Below the pieces are notes generated by a model. That model was given only the letters and a program-made list of their open reading frames with translations. It was not told where the DNA came from and ran no database searches. This document shows, one piece after another, positions 22,708 through 30,129 of a DNA stretch of 39,892 nt. Positions within the stretch are counted from its first letter, which is position 1. Every line of letters starts with the position of its first letter. Origin of the DNA: a virus; IMG/VR virus record IMGVR_UViG_3300017818_002812, positions 1-39,892 of that record; one strand, given 5' to 3'. Made by a program: the position numbers and the translations under genes.

Positions 22708-24529
22708 TGAACATGAACTCCTTTCGTAATTGAGCATCAGAACCAAACATCATTTGGAAAATTGAAGCATCATCAACTGTCACGGTATCGTAGACCGGAT
22801 CATTAATAATACTGTTGTATTCATCTTCACGGAGAGATCCCAAGCCTTTGATATATCTATGTTTCCAGCTGGTGTTCTCCGCCTTGAATGAATTAGCCTC
22901 TTCATAGGTATAGAACCACTTAACATCCGTGCCCTTTGTAGAGATCATTATAGGTGTTCTGGTTATCTTGACTCTCTTCTCGCTGAGCAGTCGAGGCCAG
23001 AATTTGTAGAAGAAGGCAATCAGTAGAGGGCTGATATGACCAATACCGTCATGGTCAGCATCGGTTAGAGTTGCAACGTTTCGATAGGTCATATTATCGA
23101 CACTATCTGGGTCGTTGATATCTAACCCCAACACGGCTACCAATTCACTCAATTCCTTGTTCTTCAATACATTGGCCGGAGCCATATCCCAGGTGTTCAT
23201 AATGACACCACGAAGAGGGTAAGCCCCGACCTTATTGGGATCCCGAACCTTCAATAGGAACCCCATGGCCGAATCACCCTCGACAATCTTAAGGGTGGCA
23301 TCTTCACTGTTAGCAGATATGTGTTTTGCCACTTTGGCCTTTCGAAGCTTTTTCTGAGCAAGTGTTGCAGCACGTTTATCAGCTGCAATCTTCTTGGCTA
23401 GTTGGGCCTCGATAATCGGGTCAATGATATCGGGAGTACCCATAATCTTTCGAGCAAGGGCCTGGAAATCTTTAACCCCAGCTGCTTCGAAATGATCTCG
23501 TACATTTGACATGGGATTGGTCAACCGTTCTTTCGTCTGACTGTCGAATTTGGGGTTGATGAAATTACGGCTGAATTTGATGAAGGTGAGACCACCTTTG
23601 ATCGTAGTCTTTGCTACCTCAACCTTGTGCTTCCGTTTGATCATCGACACTAATTCTTCAATCACACCATTAACGATGTAGTCGACGTAGGTTCCACCCT
23701 GTCGAGTATTCACACCATTTACATAGCTGTTGGTTCGAAAACCATCTTCAGACGGTGCAAAGAAGAATGACAGGTTATTCGATTTCTCAATCACGCATGA
23801 TTCACTGTACAGAGCTGCATATCTCTTGAGGTCTGATACCTTTACTCGGCGCTTATTGAAAGAGAATGCAATCTCAGGAAAGGCCATTTGAAGGCTGATC
23901 AATCGATCCTCAATCAGAGCGACCGTATCTAGCTCATCAAGACTGTCAACCTCGAAAAGGTCAAAATCAGCAACAAAGGTCACCTCCGTACCTGACCCAT
24001 CTCGCTGTTTCTCTTTTACATCGGTATGTTCAGCACCACCCTTACATTTGACCTCGATGAGGTTGCCGTTCTGCCAGGTGCGGCCGATAAACTGGGCCGA
24101 TAGGAAATTGGTGGCAGCAGACCCGACACCGTTTGTGCCGATCGTTACCCTTTCATCATCAAATGAAGTACCTGCATTGACCTTGGTCCACGCTGCAACG
24201 GGCCGCAGGATCTTTTGACCCGACGTCTCATCATACACCTCATCTTGGGGAATGCCTCGACCGTTGTCAGTAACGATCACCTTGTTGCCATCTATAGATA
24301 CATTAATCTTATTGGCGAATTTGAAATTGGTTCGAATTGCTTCATCGATCGCATTGTCGAGGATCTCATCTACCATCTTCGATAGTGCAGGAACGTACGT
24401 GGCTTTCTTCCACTGTCCCAGCACGAAACGTTCGATCTCCTCTTTAGAAGATGAACCCATATACATACCGATCCGTTCACGGACGTGTTGTCTCGCTGTT
24501 AGAATTCGGAACTCTTCGGTCTGTTTCAT
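22700..24529 (-). CDS. 39: Type II DNA topoisomerase large subunit, unsplit (gp39/60)
   Basis: GyrB-like ATPase and TOPRIM subunit of 609 residues. The GHKL ATPase motifs are DEILDNAIDEA (about 45-55) and DNGRGIPQDE, then a G-rich TNGVGSA lid. The TOPRIM part has IVEGDSAMGF and TLTDADHDGIGH, so the catalytic Glu and Asp residues are present. In T4 this protein is split into gp39 and gp60 with a translational bypass in gene 60; here one continuous frame encodes both. A GGAG site and a sigma-70 promoter (24556-24584) precede it. Confidence 0.96.
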   Translation of the reverse strand: MKQTEEFRILTARQHVRERIGMYMGSSSKEEIERFVLGQWKKATYVPALSKMVDEILDNAIDEAIRTNFKFANKINVSIDGNKVIVTDNGRGIPQDEVYDETSGQKILRPVAAWTKVNAGTSFDDERVTIGTNGVGSAATNFLSAQFIGRTWQNGNLIEVKCKGGAEHTDVKEKQRDGSGTEVTFVADFDLFEVDSLDELDTVALIEDRLISLQMAFPEIAFSFNKRRVKVSDLKRYAALYSESCVIEKSNNLSFFFAPSEDGFRTNSYVNGVNTRQGGTYVDYIVNGVIEELVSMIKRKHKVEVAKTTIKGGLTFIKFSRNFINPKFDSQTKERLTNPMSNVRDHFEAAGVKDFQALARKIMGTPDIIDPIIEAQLAKKIAADKRAATLAQKKLRKAKVAKHISANSEDATLKIVEGDSAMGFLLKVRDPNKVGAYPLRGVIMNTWDMAPANVLKNKELSELVAVLGLDINDPDSVDNMTYRNVATLTDADHDGIGHISPLLIAFFYKFWPRLLSEKRVKITRTPIMISTKGTDVKWFYTYEEANSFKAENTSWKHRYIKGLGSLREDEYNSIINDPVYDTVTVDDASIFQMMFGSDAQLRKEFMFNG

Positions 24530-24555
24530 TCACACCACTCCATTTCAACTATCAT

Positions 24556-24584
24556 ATAGTATCAGGATTGACCACGGCTGTCAA
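24556..24584 (-). promoter_or_regulatory. Sigma-70 promoter for genes 39-52
   Basis: On the minus strand TTGACA (24584-24579), 17 bases, TACTAT (24561-24556), with an A/T tract immediately upstream of the -35 box. Confidence 0.87.
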
Positions 24585-24586
24585 CC

Positions 24587-24673
24587 ATTTTTTTGAAAAA
24601 AATTGATATTTTTTGGGTCAATCCGCTAAGTATTTGATTTTCTTACGGTTCATAATTTTTTTGAAAAAAATTG
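24587..24673. repeat. Two copies of a 19-base A/T-tract repeat
   Basis: The unit a-T7-G-A7-ttg occurs exactly at 24587-24605 and 24655-24673. Each copy lies just upstream of an outward-facing promoter, with a further T6 and A6 tract between and after them. The tracts suggest intrinsic DNA bending and RNA polymerase alpha-subunit binding. Confidence 0.8.
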
Positions 24674-24683
24674 CAAAAAAGGG

Positions 24684-24712
24684 TTGACAGTAGGTCGGCT
24701 ACCCTATATAAT
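24684..24712 (+). promoter_or_regulatory. Sigma-70 promoter, first rightward
   Basis: Perfect consensus TTGACA (24684-24689), 17 bases, TATAAT (24707-24712), preceded by an A-tract-rich segment. Confidence 0.93.
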
Positions 24713-24803
24713 GTCTACCATCAGACAATGAATCTATTCCTAAGTGCATCTCAAATGGTTATATCGATATTCCAAAATATTCTAAGAAAACCGAAAAAAG
24801 ATG

Positions 24804-24832
24804 TTGACAGGGGCCCTAGGGCTTGATAGAAT
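24804..24832 (+). promoter_or_regulatory. Sigma-70 promoter, second rightward
   Basis: TTGACA (24804-24809), 17 bases, TAGAAT (24827-24832). The leader to the ATG at 24863 is about 24 bases. It forms a tandem with the promoter 120 bases upstream. Confidence 0.88.
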
Positions 24833-24862
24833 CATATCATCAATTGAGAAGAGATATATATT

Positions 24863-25069
24863 ATGTACCACAATGACCTAGATGATGTTGAACTTGCAAT
24901 GCGAGAATTGGAGTTGGCCGATCGACGAGAGAAGCGCAAAAATGCAAAGGCTCTCAAGAATCTCACCAAGTCAAATTCTGAATTTGTTCTTTATATAGAC
25001 AGGGCTGAAGATTTCGATTTGAGCGAAATCGGTCGAGAGGATCTAGCCTACCGTGAAGCAGAGTATTAA
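24863..25069 (+). CDS. Small charged helical protein, first rightward early gene
   Basis: A 68-residue protein, nearly all helical and highly charged (LAMRELELADRREKRKNAKALKN), acidic at its C-terminus. It is the first gene behind two strong tandem early promoters, a position where T4-like phages place host-takeover genes. No family recognised; no cysteine or membrane segment. An AAGAG-type ribosome site precedes the ATG. Function is open; a host-protein-binding peptide is one possibility by position only. Confidence 0.7.
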   Translation: MYHNDLDDVELAMRELELADRREKRKNAKALKNLTKSNSEFVLYIDRAEDFDLSEIGREDLAYREAEY

Positions 25070-25076
25070 GACAATT

Positions 25077-25232
25077 ATGGATCCCGTGATCATGACCTTT
25101 CTCTTTTGCATTATGGTGTTTGTATTTGTATTCGCCGTTGCATTGGGATTGGTTGCCAAGGTCGCGGAATTCGCATTCAATAATGCGATTCTCCTGGTTG
25201 TGCTGTTCCTTTTCTTTCTTTTAATAATGTGA
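25077..25232 (+). CDS. Small two-helix membrane protein
   Basis: A 51-residue frame with two strong hydrophobic helices (around residues 5-27 and 36-51) joined by a short polar segment with Lys and Glu (AKVAEFAFNN). It begins 7 bases after the stop of the gene before, and its TGA overlaps the GTG/TG of the next start region. The ribosome site is weak (TAAG), so translation may be coupled. The size and composition fit a holin-like or envelope-acting early peptide, but no family is recognised. Confidence 0.6.
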   Translation: MDPVIMTFLFCIMVFVFVFAVALGLVAKVAEFAFNNAILLVVLFLFFLLIM

Positions 25233-25240
25233 GTCGATTT

Positions 25241-25660
25241 ATGGATTTATGGATTTGCGGACCCAAAGAAGGTGAACTACCCAAATCTCTACAAGGTATG
25301 GTGACCCTTGCTTGCGAAAGCTTTGCAAGGCAACTAGGAATCAGCCGTCTCAAAACGACCATTCAGATTCGTGTTCATAATAACATTGTCGTTGAACGAG
25401 GAACGACCACAGAGGGTCTTTGTGAACCCCTGAGTACCCGGGCATTCATCATCGATGTTGCTCTGTATTCCAACTGGATGAGCATTCTTGCTCATGAATT
25501 TGTACACATTAAGCAGTTTGCCCGTGGTGAATTGAACCCACAACTGACCCATTGGAAGAAACGCAACTTCTCCAATGCAGAGTACTGGGATCAACCTTGG
25601 GAAAAAGAAGCCCGACGATTGCAGTTGAAACTGGTCGAAGGCTTTGAGAATGGACTCTAA
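25241..25660 (+). CDS. Zinc metallopeptidase-like protein (HExxH)
   Basis: A 139-residue protein with the zinc motif HEFVH in ILAHEFVHIKQF (near residues 86-97) and a likely third ligand Glu in the WEKEARRLQ helix about 30 residues on. This spacing resembles SprT/IrrE-like small gluzincins. There is no signal peptide, so it should act in the cytoplasm. The ATG at 25241 has a GTGAG site overlapping the stop of the previous gene; a GTG at 25229 is possible. It is followed after one base by a tRNA gene. Substrate unknown. Confidence 0.82.
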   Translation: MDLWICGPKEGELPKSLQGMVTLACESFARQLGISRLKTTIQIRVHNNIVVERGTTTEGLCEPLSTRAFIIDVALYSNWMSILAHEFVHIKQFARGELNPQLTHWKKRNFSNAEYWDQPWEKEARRLQLKLVEGFENGL

Positions 25661-25661
25661 T

Positions 25662-25738
25662 GCGCTCGTAGCTCAGCTGGATAGAGCAATGGCCTTCTAA
25701 GCCATCGGTCAGAGGTTCGAATCCTCTCGGGCGTGCCA
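25662..25738 (+). tRNA. tRNA-Arg (anticodon TCT)
   Basis: A 77-base cloverleaf. Acceptor stem GCGCTCG pairs with CGGGCGT (G-T pairs allowed), D arm GCTCAGCTGGATAGAGC, anticodon loop CTTCTAA gives TCT (Arg, AGA codons), T arm with GGTTCGAATCC, and CCA encoded at the 3' end. It begins one base after the metallopeptidase stop. Confidence 0.97.
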
Positions 25739-25769
25739 ATTTGATTTGAAACCAATGTAAGGATATATT

Positions 25770-25979
25770 ATGAGTAGTTATAACATCGACACATTCAAAT
25801 TTAGTTCCGGCTTAACCTATAAGGAGTCTAACGCCCTTGTAGATGCCCTAGCTGATAAATACCTCAATGAGTATGGCACGGATGATAAAGATCTGGCAAT
25901 TACCATGCTGAAATCTCACCTTGCCCGTGTTGTACGAGATCATAAGGAGCAACGAGAAATAGTTGCAGCCTGCCTTTGA
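25770..25979 (+). CDS. Small protein of unknown function
   Basis: A 69-residue protein, soluble and mostly helical (TYKESNALVDALADKYLNEYG then ITMLKSHLARVVRDHKEQREIV). A strong AAGGA site precedes the ATG. It follows the tRNA-Arg gene by 31 bases and starts a run of short, tightly packed genes with the coiled-coil gene 8 bases downstream. No family recognised. Confidence 0.75.
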   Translation: MSSYNIDTFKFSSGLTYKESNALVDALADKYLNEYGTDDKDLAITMLKSHLARVVRDHKEQREIVAACL

Positions 25980-25987
25980 GGTGATTC

Positions 25988-26227
25988 GTGAGTGAGATCA
26001 TCACATTAACGGATATCATTGAGAGTAAGATACGCAAAGAAAAAGAGCTCGAGCAATACTACGAACATCTGCAAGAGCTTCAACGTAAAATTGCTTTCCT
26101 TGAACAAGATCTTAAGATCACACTCACGTGTATTCGAATGATTGAAAACGAAACGGTTGTCGAGGTACAACCCTTTAAAGACGGTAAGGTACTGGACATA
26201 AAGAAAGATGAAACCGAGAATGATTAA
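25988..26227 (+). CDS. Small coiled-coil protein
   Basis: A 79-residue protein starting at a GTG with a GAGGTG site upstream. Residues 10-50 form a clear coiled coil (IIESKIRKEKELEQYYEHLQELQRKIAFLEQ) and the C-terminus is a short strand with a charged tail. A family beginning with LTDIIESK and a KELE heptad is familiar from marine T4-like phages but has no known function. It overlaps the next gene by 20 bases. Confidence 0.78.
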   Translation: MSEIITLTDIIESKIRKEKELEQYYEHLQELQRKIAFLEQDLKITLTCIRMIENETVVEVQPFKDGKVLDIKKDETEND

Positions 26228-26348
26228 AGGTAACCCAGTGGCCAAGAACATGGAAAAGTTCAATCGACCTGCCACGTTTACTGATCGCAAGAAAGCTGCG
26301 TCAAAGGGTTATCGCAAGCATAAGGGTGGTTATTCCAATGATCGATGA
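26208..26348 (+). CDS. Small basic protein
   Basis: A 46-residue, strongly basic protein (NMEKFNRPATFTDRKKAASKGYR, HKGGY) lying between the coiled-coil gene and dCMP deaminase, overlapping both (20 and 11 bases). The ATG at 26208 is used; the ATG at 26220 would give 42 residues. Composition suggests RNA/DNA or ribosome contact. The tight overlaps fit the gene packing of the region, which supports its reality despite its size. Confidence 0.55.
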   Translation: MKPRMIKGNPVAKNMEKFNRPATFTDRKKAASKGYRKHKGGYSNDR

Positions 26349-26805
26349 TCACTGGGACATTAGGTTTCTTCGCCTTGCTCGCGAGGTTGCAACCTGGAGT
26401 AAAGATCCTAGCACTCAGGTAGGGGCTGTAATCATTAATGAGAATCGTAGAGTTCTAGCGACTGGGTACAATGGATTTCCTCGTAAGGTTGCTGATCTCA
26501 CCGAACGTTTATTAGATAAAGAGCAGAAGTACCGTTATACTGTCCATGCAGAAATGAACGCAATTTATAATGCTGCTGGTAATGGTGTCTCTTTACACAG
26601 ATCTACTCTCTATATTTGGGGATTGCCAGTTTGCTCTGAGTGTGCAAAGGGTGTAATCAGTAGTGGTATCATGAGAGTCGTGATGCCAGAAAGCAATAAA
26701 TACCCAGACAAATGGAAAAAAGAGTTTCAGCACTCAAAACAAATGTTTGATGAGGCTGGAATGCTATACTCTTTCATCAACATGGGAGAAAAACATGACA
26801 ATTAG
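26338..26805 (+). CDS. cd: Deoxycytidylate (dCMP) deaminase
   Basis: Converts dCMP to dUMP for thymidylate synthesis; 155 residues when started at the ATG at 26338 (AAGGG-TGG site; a GTG at 26326 also opens). The zinc/catalytic motif HAEMNA (His and Glu) and the second half PVCSECAKGVI (two Cys ligands) are intact. N-terminal SKDPSTQVGAVI is the family signature. It is shorter than T4 Cd (193), lacking the additional zinc-binding insertion. With dUTPase it balances dUMP supply. Confidence 0.95.
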   Translation: MIDDHWDIRFLRLAREVATWSKDPSTQVGAVIINENRRVLATGYNGFPRKVADLTERLLDKEQKYRYTVHAEMNAIYNAAGNGVSLHRSTLYIWGLPVCSECAKGVISSGIMRVVMPESNKYPDKWKKEFQHSKQMFDEAGMLYSFINMGEKHDN

Positions 26806-26986
26806 ACACAGCGAGATTCGAAAGGTACCCTCACCCAGTACAGAGTCGGGTGAAATGTATGTGGTTGATTTGTGGGAAGACGGCAAGTTAATCCAAACCA
26901 GAGAACTACCAGATAACAATTTCTATTACGCACAAGACGTATCAGAAAATTGGGATAGGGGTTTGATACAGGTGCTGAATGGATAA
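26795..26986 (+). CDS. Small protein of unknown function
   Basis: A 63-residue protein starting at the ATG at 26795 with a GGGAG site inside the end of dCMP deaminase (11-base overlap). Beta-rich appearance: MYVVDLWEDGKLIQTRELP then YYAQDVSENWDRG. No family recognised. Overlaps at both ends show it is translated as part of the operon. Confidence 0.72.
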   Translation: MTIRHSEIRKVPSPSTESGEMYVVDLWEDGKLIQTRELPDNNFYYAQDVSENWDRGLIQVLNG

Positions 26987-27203
26987 CGAAGTACAAAAGT
27001 TGTGGGATCTACTAGAAGCACATGATTGGTATTATGTGTACAGCGACGACCACAGGTACTACGTGAAAGGTTCGAACGAGAGAAAGCAAATCCAGGCAAT
27101 GGTGCAAGAGAACGGCATGTTGCTCAGATTATTTGAAGACTATTCGAATTACGTTTTCAATAAAGCAGACAAACCGGAGTTAGAGAAGTATGGAAGTAAA
27201 TAA
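26979..27203 (+). CDS. Small protein of unknown function
   Basis: A 74-residue acidic protein rich in Tyr and Trp (LWDLLEAHDWYYVYSDDHRYY) followed by a helical region (ERKQIQAMVQENG). The pattern hints at a small domain reading 'residue-position' style lookups in phage proteins, but no family can be named. It overlaps both neighbours (8 and 14 bases). Confidence 0.7.
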   Translation: MDNEVQKLWDLLEAHDWYYVYSDDHRYYVKGSNERKQIQAMVQENGMLLRLFEDYSNYVFNKADKPELEKYGSK

Positions 27204-27414
27204 CAACGTCGTGGACATTAGAGATGTCTACCGAGTAAACCCAGCTGTAAAGACTGATGTATCGTATCAAGACAAGAGTGTGATGACCACTTATAAATCT
27301 GCTAGTGGCGATTATCATATCCGCGAGGTGAACTACTCATTTACCATGTACGATGCTAATGGTAAAGAATATACTTATTCTACCAGTCAAGTATTCGATA
27401 GGGTACTGGTGTAA
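27190..27414 (+). CDS. Small protein of unknown function
   Basis: A 74-residue, beta-rich soluble protein (SYQDKSVMTTYKSASGDYHIREVNYSFTMYDANGKEYTYSTSQVF). The start overlaps the previous gene by 14 bases and the stop overlaps the next ATG as TAATG. No family recognised and no motif that gives a function. Confidence 0.7.
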   Translation: MEVNNNVVDIRDVYRVNPAVKTDVSYQDKSVMTTYKSASGDYHIREVNYSFTMYDANGKEYTYSTSQVFDRVLV

Positions 27415-27596
27415 TGAGAAAGGTAAGAATCTTATATCAACACCCATTGAAAGAGGGTGTGGAGCTTGAACAAGCAGGTGAATTGCCGGATGAACTGAAC
27501 AATGAAGGAAGCGATCAGTGGATTCTGAAGCGACACGATGGTATGATCATTGATATTCCAAAAGATAAGGTAAATGAAATTTTTGAATTGAGCTAG
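27414..27596 (+). CDS. Small protein of unknown function
   Basis: A 60-residue protein with a first strand (RKVRILYQHPL) and a pattern of short strands (QWILKRHDGMIIDIPKDKV) suggesting a small barrel. It is coupled to the preceding gene (TAATG) and precedes the sulfotransferase by 3 bases. No family recognised. Confidence 0.7.
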   Translation: MRKVRILYQHPLKEGVELEQAGELPDELNNEGSDQWILKRHDGMIIDIPKDKVNEIFELS

Positions 27597-27599
27597 AAA

Positions 27600-28355
27600 A
27601 TGTTAAATCGTAATGAGTTATTGAAAGAATTTAATCAAGTAGGCCACCCCCAACCAGTAAAAATCGAAAATGCTGATCACTTACAGCAGGGGCCTAATAT
27701 CTTACAATTACCCAAGACGCTACAGACTCTTTGTAGATGTTGGCACTGCGATCAGAATAAGTGGCCTCTCTTATACAAACTATCGGAACACGAAGAGAAC
27801 TATTGGTTTGAGATACCAAGAAGTGGTTCCGTTACCATTAAGGAATTGTTCAACGGAAAGCACGGCCGAGGGGATAGAGGTCATGCAATAAAGAGATCAG
27901 ATCCGCGATATCCCGAGATTGTAAGGACTGCAAAGCCTATCGTTATATTTACTGATCCCATCGAAAGGTTTCTCTCTACAGTCAATGCTTATTTAGTTGA
28001 GACCGAGCGATATTGGAGTTATGGCAATCATGCATTCTTGCATCACCTGAATGGCACAAACCTTGCAACTTTCGACTATGAGACCCGATGGCACTTATTC
28101 TTTGAGAATATGGATGTAATTCGTGATATTCATCAAGTGCATCATTTCCACGATCAGTGTTCGTTTGTTGATACCAAGAACTTCCAAGAGTTTCAGTTTG
28201 TGTGGAAAAAAGATATCGGTAAATTCTTCCAGACCGAAGAGGTGATGAATAGAACCAACTACAAAATCACACGAGAAATGATAACTCCACACCAAGAAGA
28301 ATGGTTAAAAAATTATTATAAAAAAGACTATATTTTTATTGACAAGCACTCTTAA
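27600..28355 (+). CDS. Sulfotransferase-family protein
   Basis: A 251-residue protein resembling PAPS-dependent carbohydrate sulfotransferases. The 5'-phosphosulfate loop is EIPRSGSVTIK (Arg74, Ser75, Ser77) and the 3'-phosphate-binding segment is IVIFTDPIERFLSTVNAYL (near 113-130), with the usual R-F-x-S. An additional CRCWHC cluster near residues 45-50 could bind metal. No signal or membrane segment, unlike Golgi enzymes. A sugar or protein acceptor is likely but unknown. The next gene's promoter lies within its last codons. Confidence 0.78.
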   Translation: MLNRNELLKEFNQVGHPQPVKIENADHLQQGPNILQLPKTLQTLCRCWHCDQNKWPLLYKLSEHEENYWFEIPRSGSVTIKELFNGKHGRGDRGHAIKRSDPRYPEIVRTAKPIVIFTDPIERFLSTVNAYLVETERYWSYGNHAFLHHLNGTNLATFDYETRWHLFFENMDVIRDIHQVHHFHDQCSFVDTKNFQEFQFVWKKDIGKFFQTEEVMNRTNYKITREMITPHQEEWLKNYYKKDYIFIDKHS

Positions 28356-28367
28356 TCCTATTATAAT
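28339..28367 (+). promoter_or_regulatory. Sigma-70 promoter for the GIY-YIG gene
   Basis: Perfect consensus TTGACA (28339-28344), 17 bases, TATAAT (28362-28367). The -35 lies in the last codons of the sulfotransferase. The leader to the ATG is about 19 bases. Confidence 0.92.
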
Positions 28368-28392
28368 GAAAACATAAATCGGGAAGACATTT

Positions 28393-29100
28393 ATGTTTGA
28401 GAATGAATTTGAATCCATACCTATGGCCTTTTGGGAAACCCTTGGTCAATACGTATACGGATACAGAGAAGATGATAAATTTGTGTACATTGGGAAAGGT
28501 AATAGAAATCGTGCCATCTCCCATGTGAAATCCAAGGATTACAGTACAGATAATTTATACATCATTGCTAGAAATCTTGAATCGTTTAGAGACGATAAGG
28601 ACGACTTGCAATCATTCATACTTGAATCTTACTTGATTTCATTATATGATCCACGTGATAATTCCGTAGCCGGACACCATAAGGAGTGCTTTGTAATGGC
28701 TAAATTCTCAGAACTTTTTGAAGAGTTCCAGAAAGATCAACACGATAATTTCGAATCGTTGCCAGACTGGTTTACAGAAAACTATTCTGTCTTTTTGAAT
28801 CGAATCAATAGAATGTCGATCACCTCTGGAAACCATTCTATGGAACTTGCAACGAGACAACACATGCAATGTTTCTTAGATGTTTCTACTGAGGACTCTG
28901 TTTCTCTTAAAGTTGCAGTCTGGGCAAAGAAAGATGACGTACTAAACATGAGGCACAAACAGCTTCGTAAGTTTTGTGAATCTTTCGGTATTTCCGAAGA
29001 TAAGATTCAGAAGAGTGGTAACAGGGAAATCTATTCTATCGACGATGAAGGTATGACCATGGAAGTGGCGCTGCAATTCATCGATGATTTTTATTCTTAA
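28393..29100 (+). CDS. GIY-YIG nuclease-domain protein
   Basis: A 235-residue protein. The N-terminal 95 residues form a GIY-YIG domain of the LEM-3/Ankle1 subtype: VYGYRE, then VYIGKG (32-36), Arg40 and His44 after, and a later E-S-Y-LISLYDPRDN segment carrying the metal-binding Glu. The C-terminal part has a two-repeat helical look and ends in an EVALQFIDDF helix; it may bind DNA. It may be a freestanding homing-type or DNA-processing endonuclease. It sits alone between a promoter and a tRNA pair, as mobile endonucleases often do. Confidence 0.8.
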   Translation: MFENEFESIPMAFWETLGQYVYGYREDDKFVYIGKGNRNRAISHVKSKDYSTDNLYIIARNLESFRDDKDDLQSFILESYLISLYDPRDNSVAGHHKECFVMAKFSELFEEFQKDQHDNFESLPDWFTENYSVFLNRINRMSITSGNHSMELATRQHMQCFLDVSTEDSVSLKVAVWAKKDDVLNMRHKQLRKFCESFGISEDKIQKSGNREIYSIDDEGMTMEVALQFIDDFYS

Positions 29101-29106
29101 GATAAC

Positions 29107-29183
29107 CCGAGATTAGCACAGCTTGGTAGTGCACCTGCTTTGGGAGCAGGGGGTCGGGGGTTCAAATCCCTCATCTCGGACCA
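29107..29183 (+). tRNA. tRNA-Pro (anticodon TGG)
   Basis: A 77-base cloverleaf. Acceptor CCGAGAT pairs with ATCTCGG, D arm GCACAGCTTGGTAGTGC, anticodon loop TTTGGGA gives TGG, T arm GGGTTCAAATCCC, CCA encoded. Lies 6 bases after the GIY-YIG gene and 4 before the next tRNA. Confidence 0.97.
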
Positions 29184-29187
29184 ATTT

Positions 29188-29263
29188 AGGACTGTAGCTC
29201 AGAGGTTAGAGCATCCGTCTTATAAGCGGGAGGTCGATGGTTCAATCCCATCCAGTCCTACCA
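29188..29263 (+). tRNA. tRNA-Ile (anticodon TAT)
   Basis: A 76-base cloverleaf. Acceptor AGGACTG pairs with CAGTCCT, D arm GCTCAGAGGTTAGAGC, anticodon loop CTTATAA gives TAT, which reads AUA directly without lysidine modification of a CAU anticodon; T arm GGTTCAATCCC; CCA encoded. The anticodon stem TCCGT/GCGGG has two G-T pairs. Confidence 0.93.
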
Positions 29264-29276
29264 AACGGAGGAAATG

Positions 29277-29459
29277 ATGAGTAAGTATACGGTAAAAGTT
29301 CAAGAAGATCCAGAGACCGGAGAACTGATTCTACCCATCCCCGATGAACTGTTAGCTGAAGTAGGTTGGAGTGAGGGTGATGAATTAGTTTGGGAAGAAA
29401 CTTTAATATGTGAAGACACCGGAGAATATCCTGGCTACACTTTAAGGAAGAGTGAGTGA
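29277..29459 (+). CDS. Small AbrB-like protein
   Basis: A 60-residue acidic protein. The start at the second of two adjacent ATGs (29277) leaves a good spacing from GGAGG. Pattern VKVQEDPETGELILPIPDELLAEVGWSEGDEL resembles the swapped-hairpin AbrB/SpoVT half (strand, helix, GW-x-EGD), a small unit frequent in marine phages. DNA binding is likely for AbrB family members but here the net charge is strongly negative, so protein binding is also possible. Confidence 0.72.
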   Translation: MSKYTVKVQEDPETGELILPIPDELLAEVGWSEGDELVWEETLICEDTGEYPGYTLRKSE

Positions 29460-29557
29460 CATACTGGCATTTTTCGGTAATCCTTTTATTTGTCATTCCT
29501 GTCGCAGCATGGTATGCAGCTGTATGGATGACTGATTATTTCGATGGTAAAAAATAA
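29456..29557 (+). CDS. Very small single-helix membrane protein
   Basis: A 33-residue peptide with one hydrophobic helix (SVILLFVIPVAAWYAAVW) and a charged tail (DYFDGKK). It starts at a GTG that overlaps the stop of the AbrB-like gene as GTGA, with an AAGGAAGA site; its TAA overlaps the next ATG as TAATG. The double coupling makes a real gene likely despite its size. No family recognised. Confidence 0.6.
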   Translation: MTYWHFSVILLFVIPVAAWYAAVWMTDYFDGKK

Positions 29558-30129
29558 TGAAAATCAAAATCGGTAATTACCCGAACAGACTGATGTGTAA
29601 TCTATTCAATAACTATATGGTTAAAAAGTATGGTTATGTGACTTGGCCCAGAAACTACACACTATTCGAACGCTGTTTAAATTGGTTGGATGATCGTATC
29701 CAAGATTTTTACAATGTGTTTAACTGGTTGTGGTTTGATAGACGACAACAAAAAATAAAAGTGCACATTGATCGTTGGGACACTTGGAGCATGGACCATA
29801 CGCTTGCTCCTATTATTCTTCCCATGCTGATTCAATTCAAAGAAACCAAACACGGTGGCCCTAATGTAGACGATAAAGATGTGCCTAAAAATCTACGCAG
29901 TACAAGTGCACCACCCAAAGAAAACGAATGGGACACTGACGAATTCTTTTTTGCTCGCTGGGATTGGGTACTCGATGAGATGATCTATGCTTTTGACTGT
30001 AAAGCAAATAAAGATGATGTATTCATGCGTTTTGATGCAGATGATATGAAAGGAATGCGCGCAGAACAAAAACGTATCTCAAATGGATTCAGACTCTTTG
30101 GCAAGTATTATGAGAATTTATGGGATTAA
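29557..30129 (+). CDS. Conserved phage protein of unknown function
   Basis: A 190-residue protein rich in Trp and Asp. Segments such as KVHIDRWDTWSMDHTLAPIILPML, KETKHGGPNVDDKDVP and FFARWDWVLDEMIYAFDC are strongly conserved in a protein I recognise from T4-like and other marine phages, without known function. Only soluble features are visible; no signal peptide. Translation is coupled with the small membrane peptide before it. Confidence 0.85.
   Translation: MKIKIGNYPNRLMCNLFNNYMVKKYGYVTWPRNYTLFERCLNWLDDRIQDFYNVFNWLWFDRRQQKIKVHIDRWDTWSMDHTLAPIILPMLIQFKETKHGGPNVDDKDVPKNLRSTSAPPKENEWDTDEFFFARWDWVLDEMIYAFDCKANKDDVFMRFDADDMKGMRAEQKRISNGFRLFGKYYENLWD

Larger units (their letters stand above)
24530..24862. 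promoter_or_regulatory. Non-coding divergent promoter hub
   Basis: This 333-base stretch has no convincing gene. It separates the leftward gene 39 operon from the rightward early block and contains one leftward and two rightward sigma-70 promoters. Two exact copies of a 19-base T7-G-A7 unit (24587-24605 and 24655-24673) sit directly upstream of the leftward and first rightward -35 boxes and may serve as UP elements. A 32-codon frame (24728-24826) has no ribosome site. Confidence 0.85.

Noticed and set aside
24728-24826. 32-codon frame between the two rightward early promoters
   Set aside because: No ribosome-binding site, and its end lies in the second promoter; more likely leader RNA.
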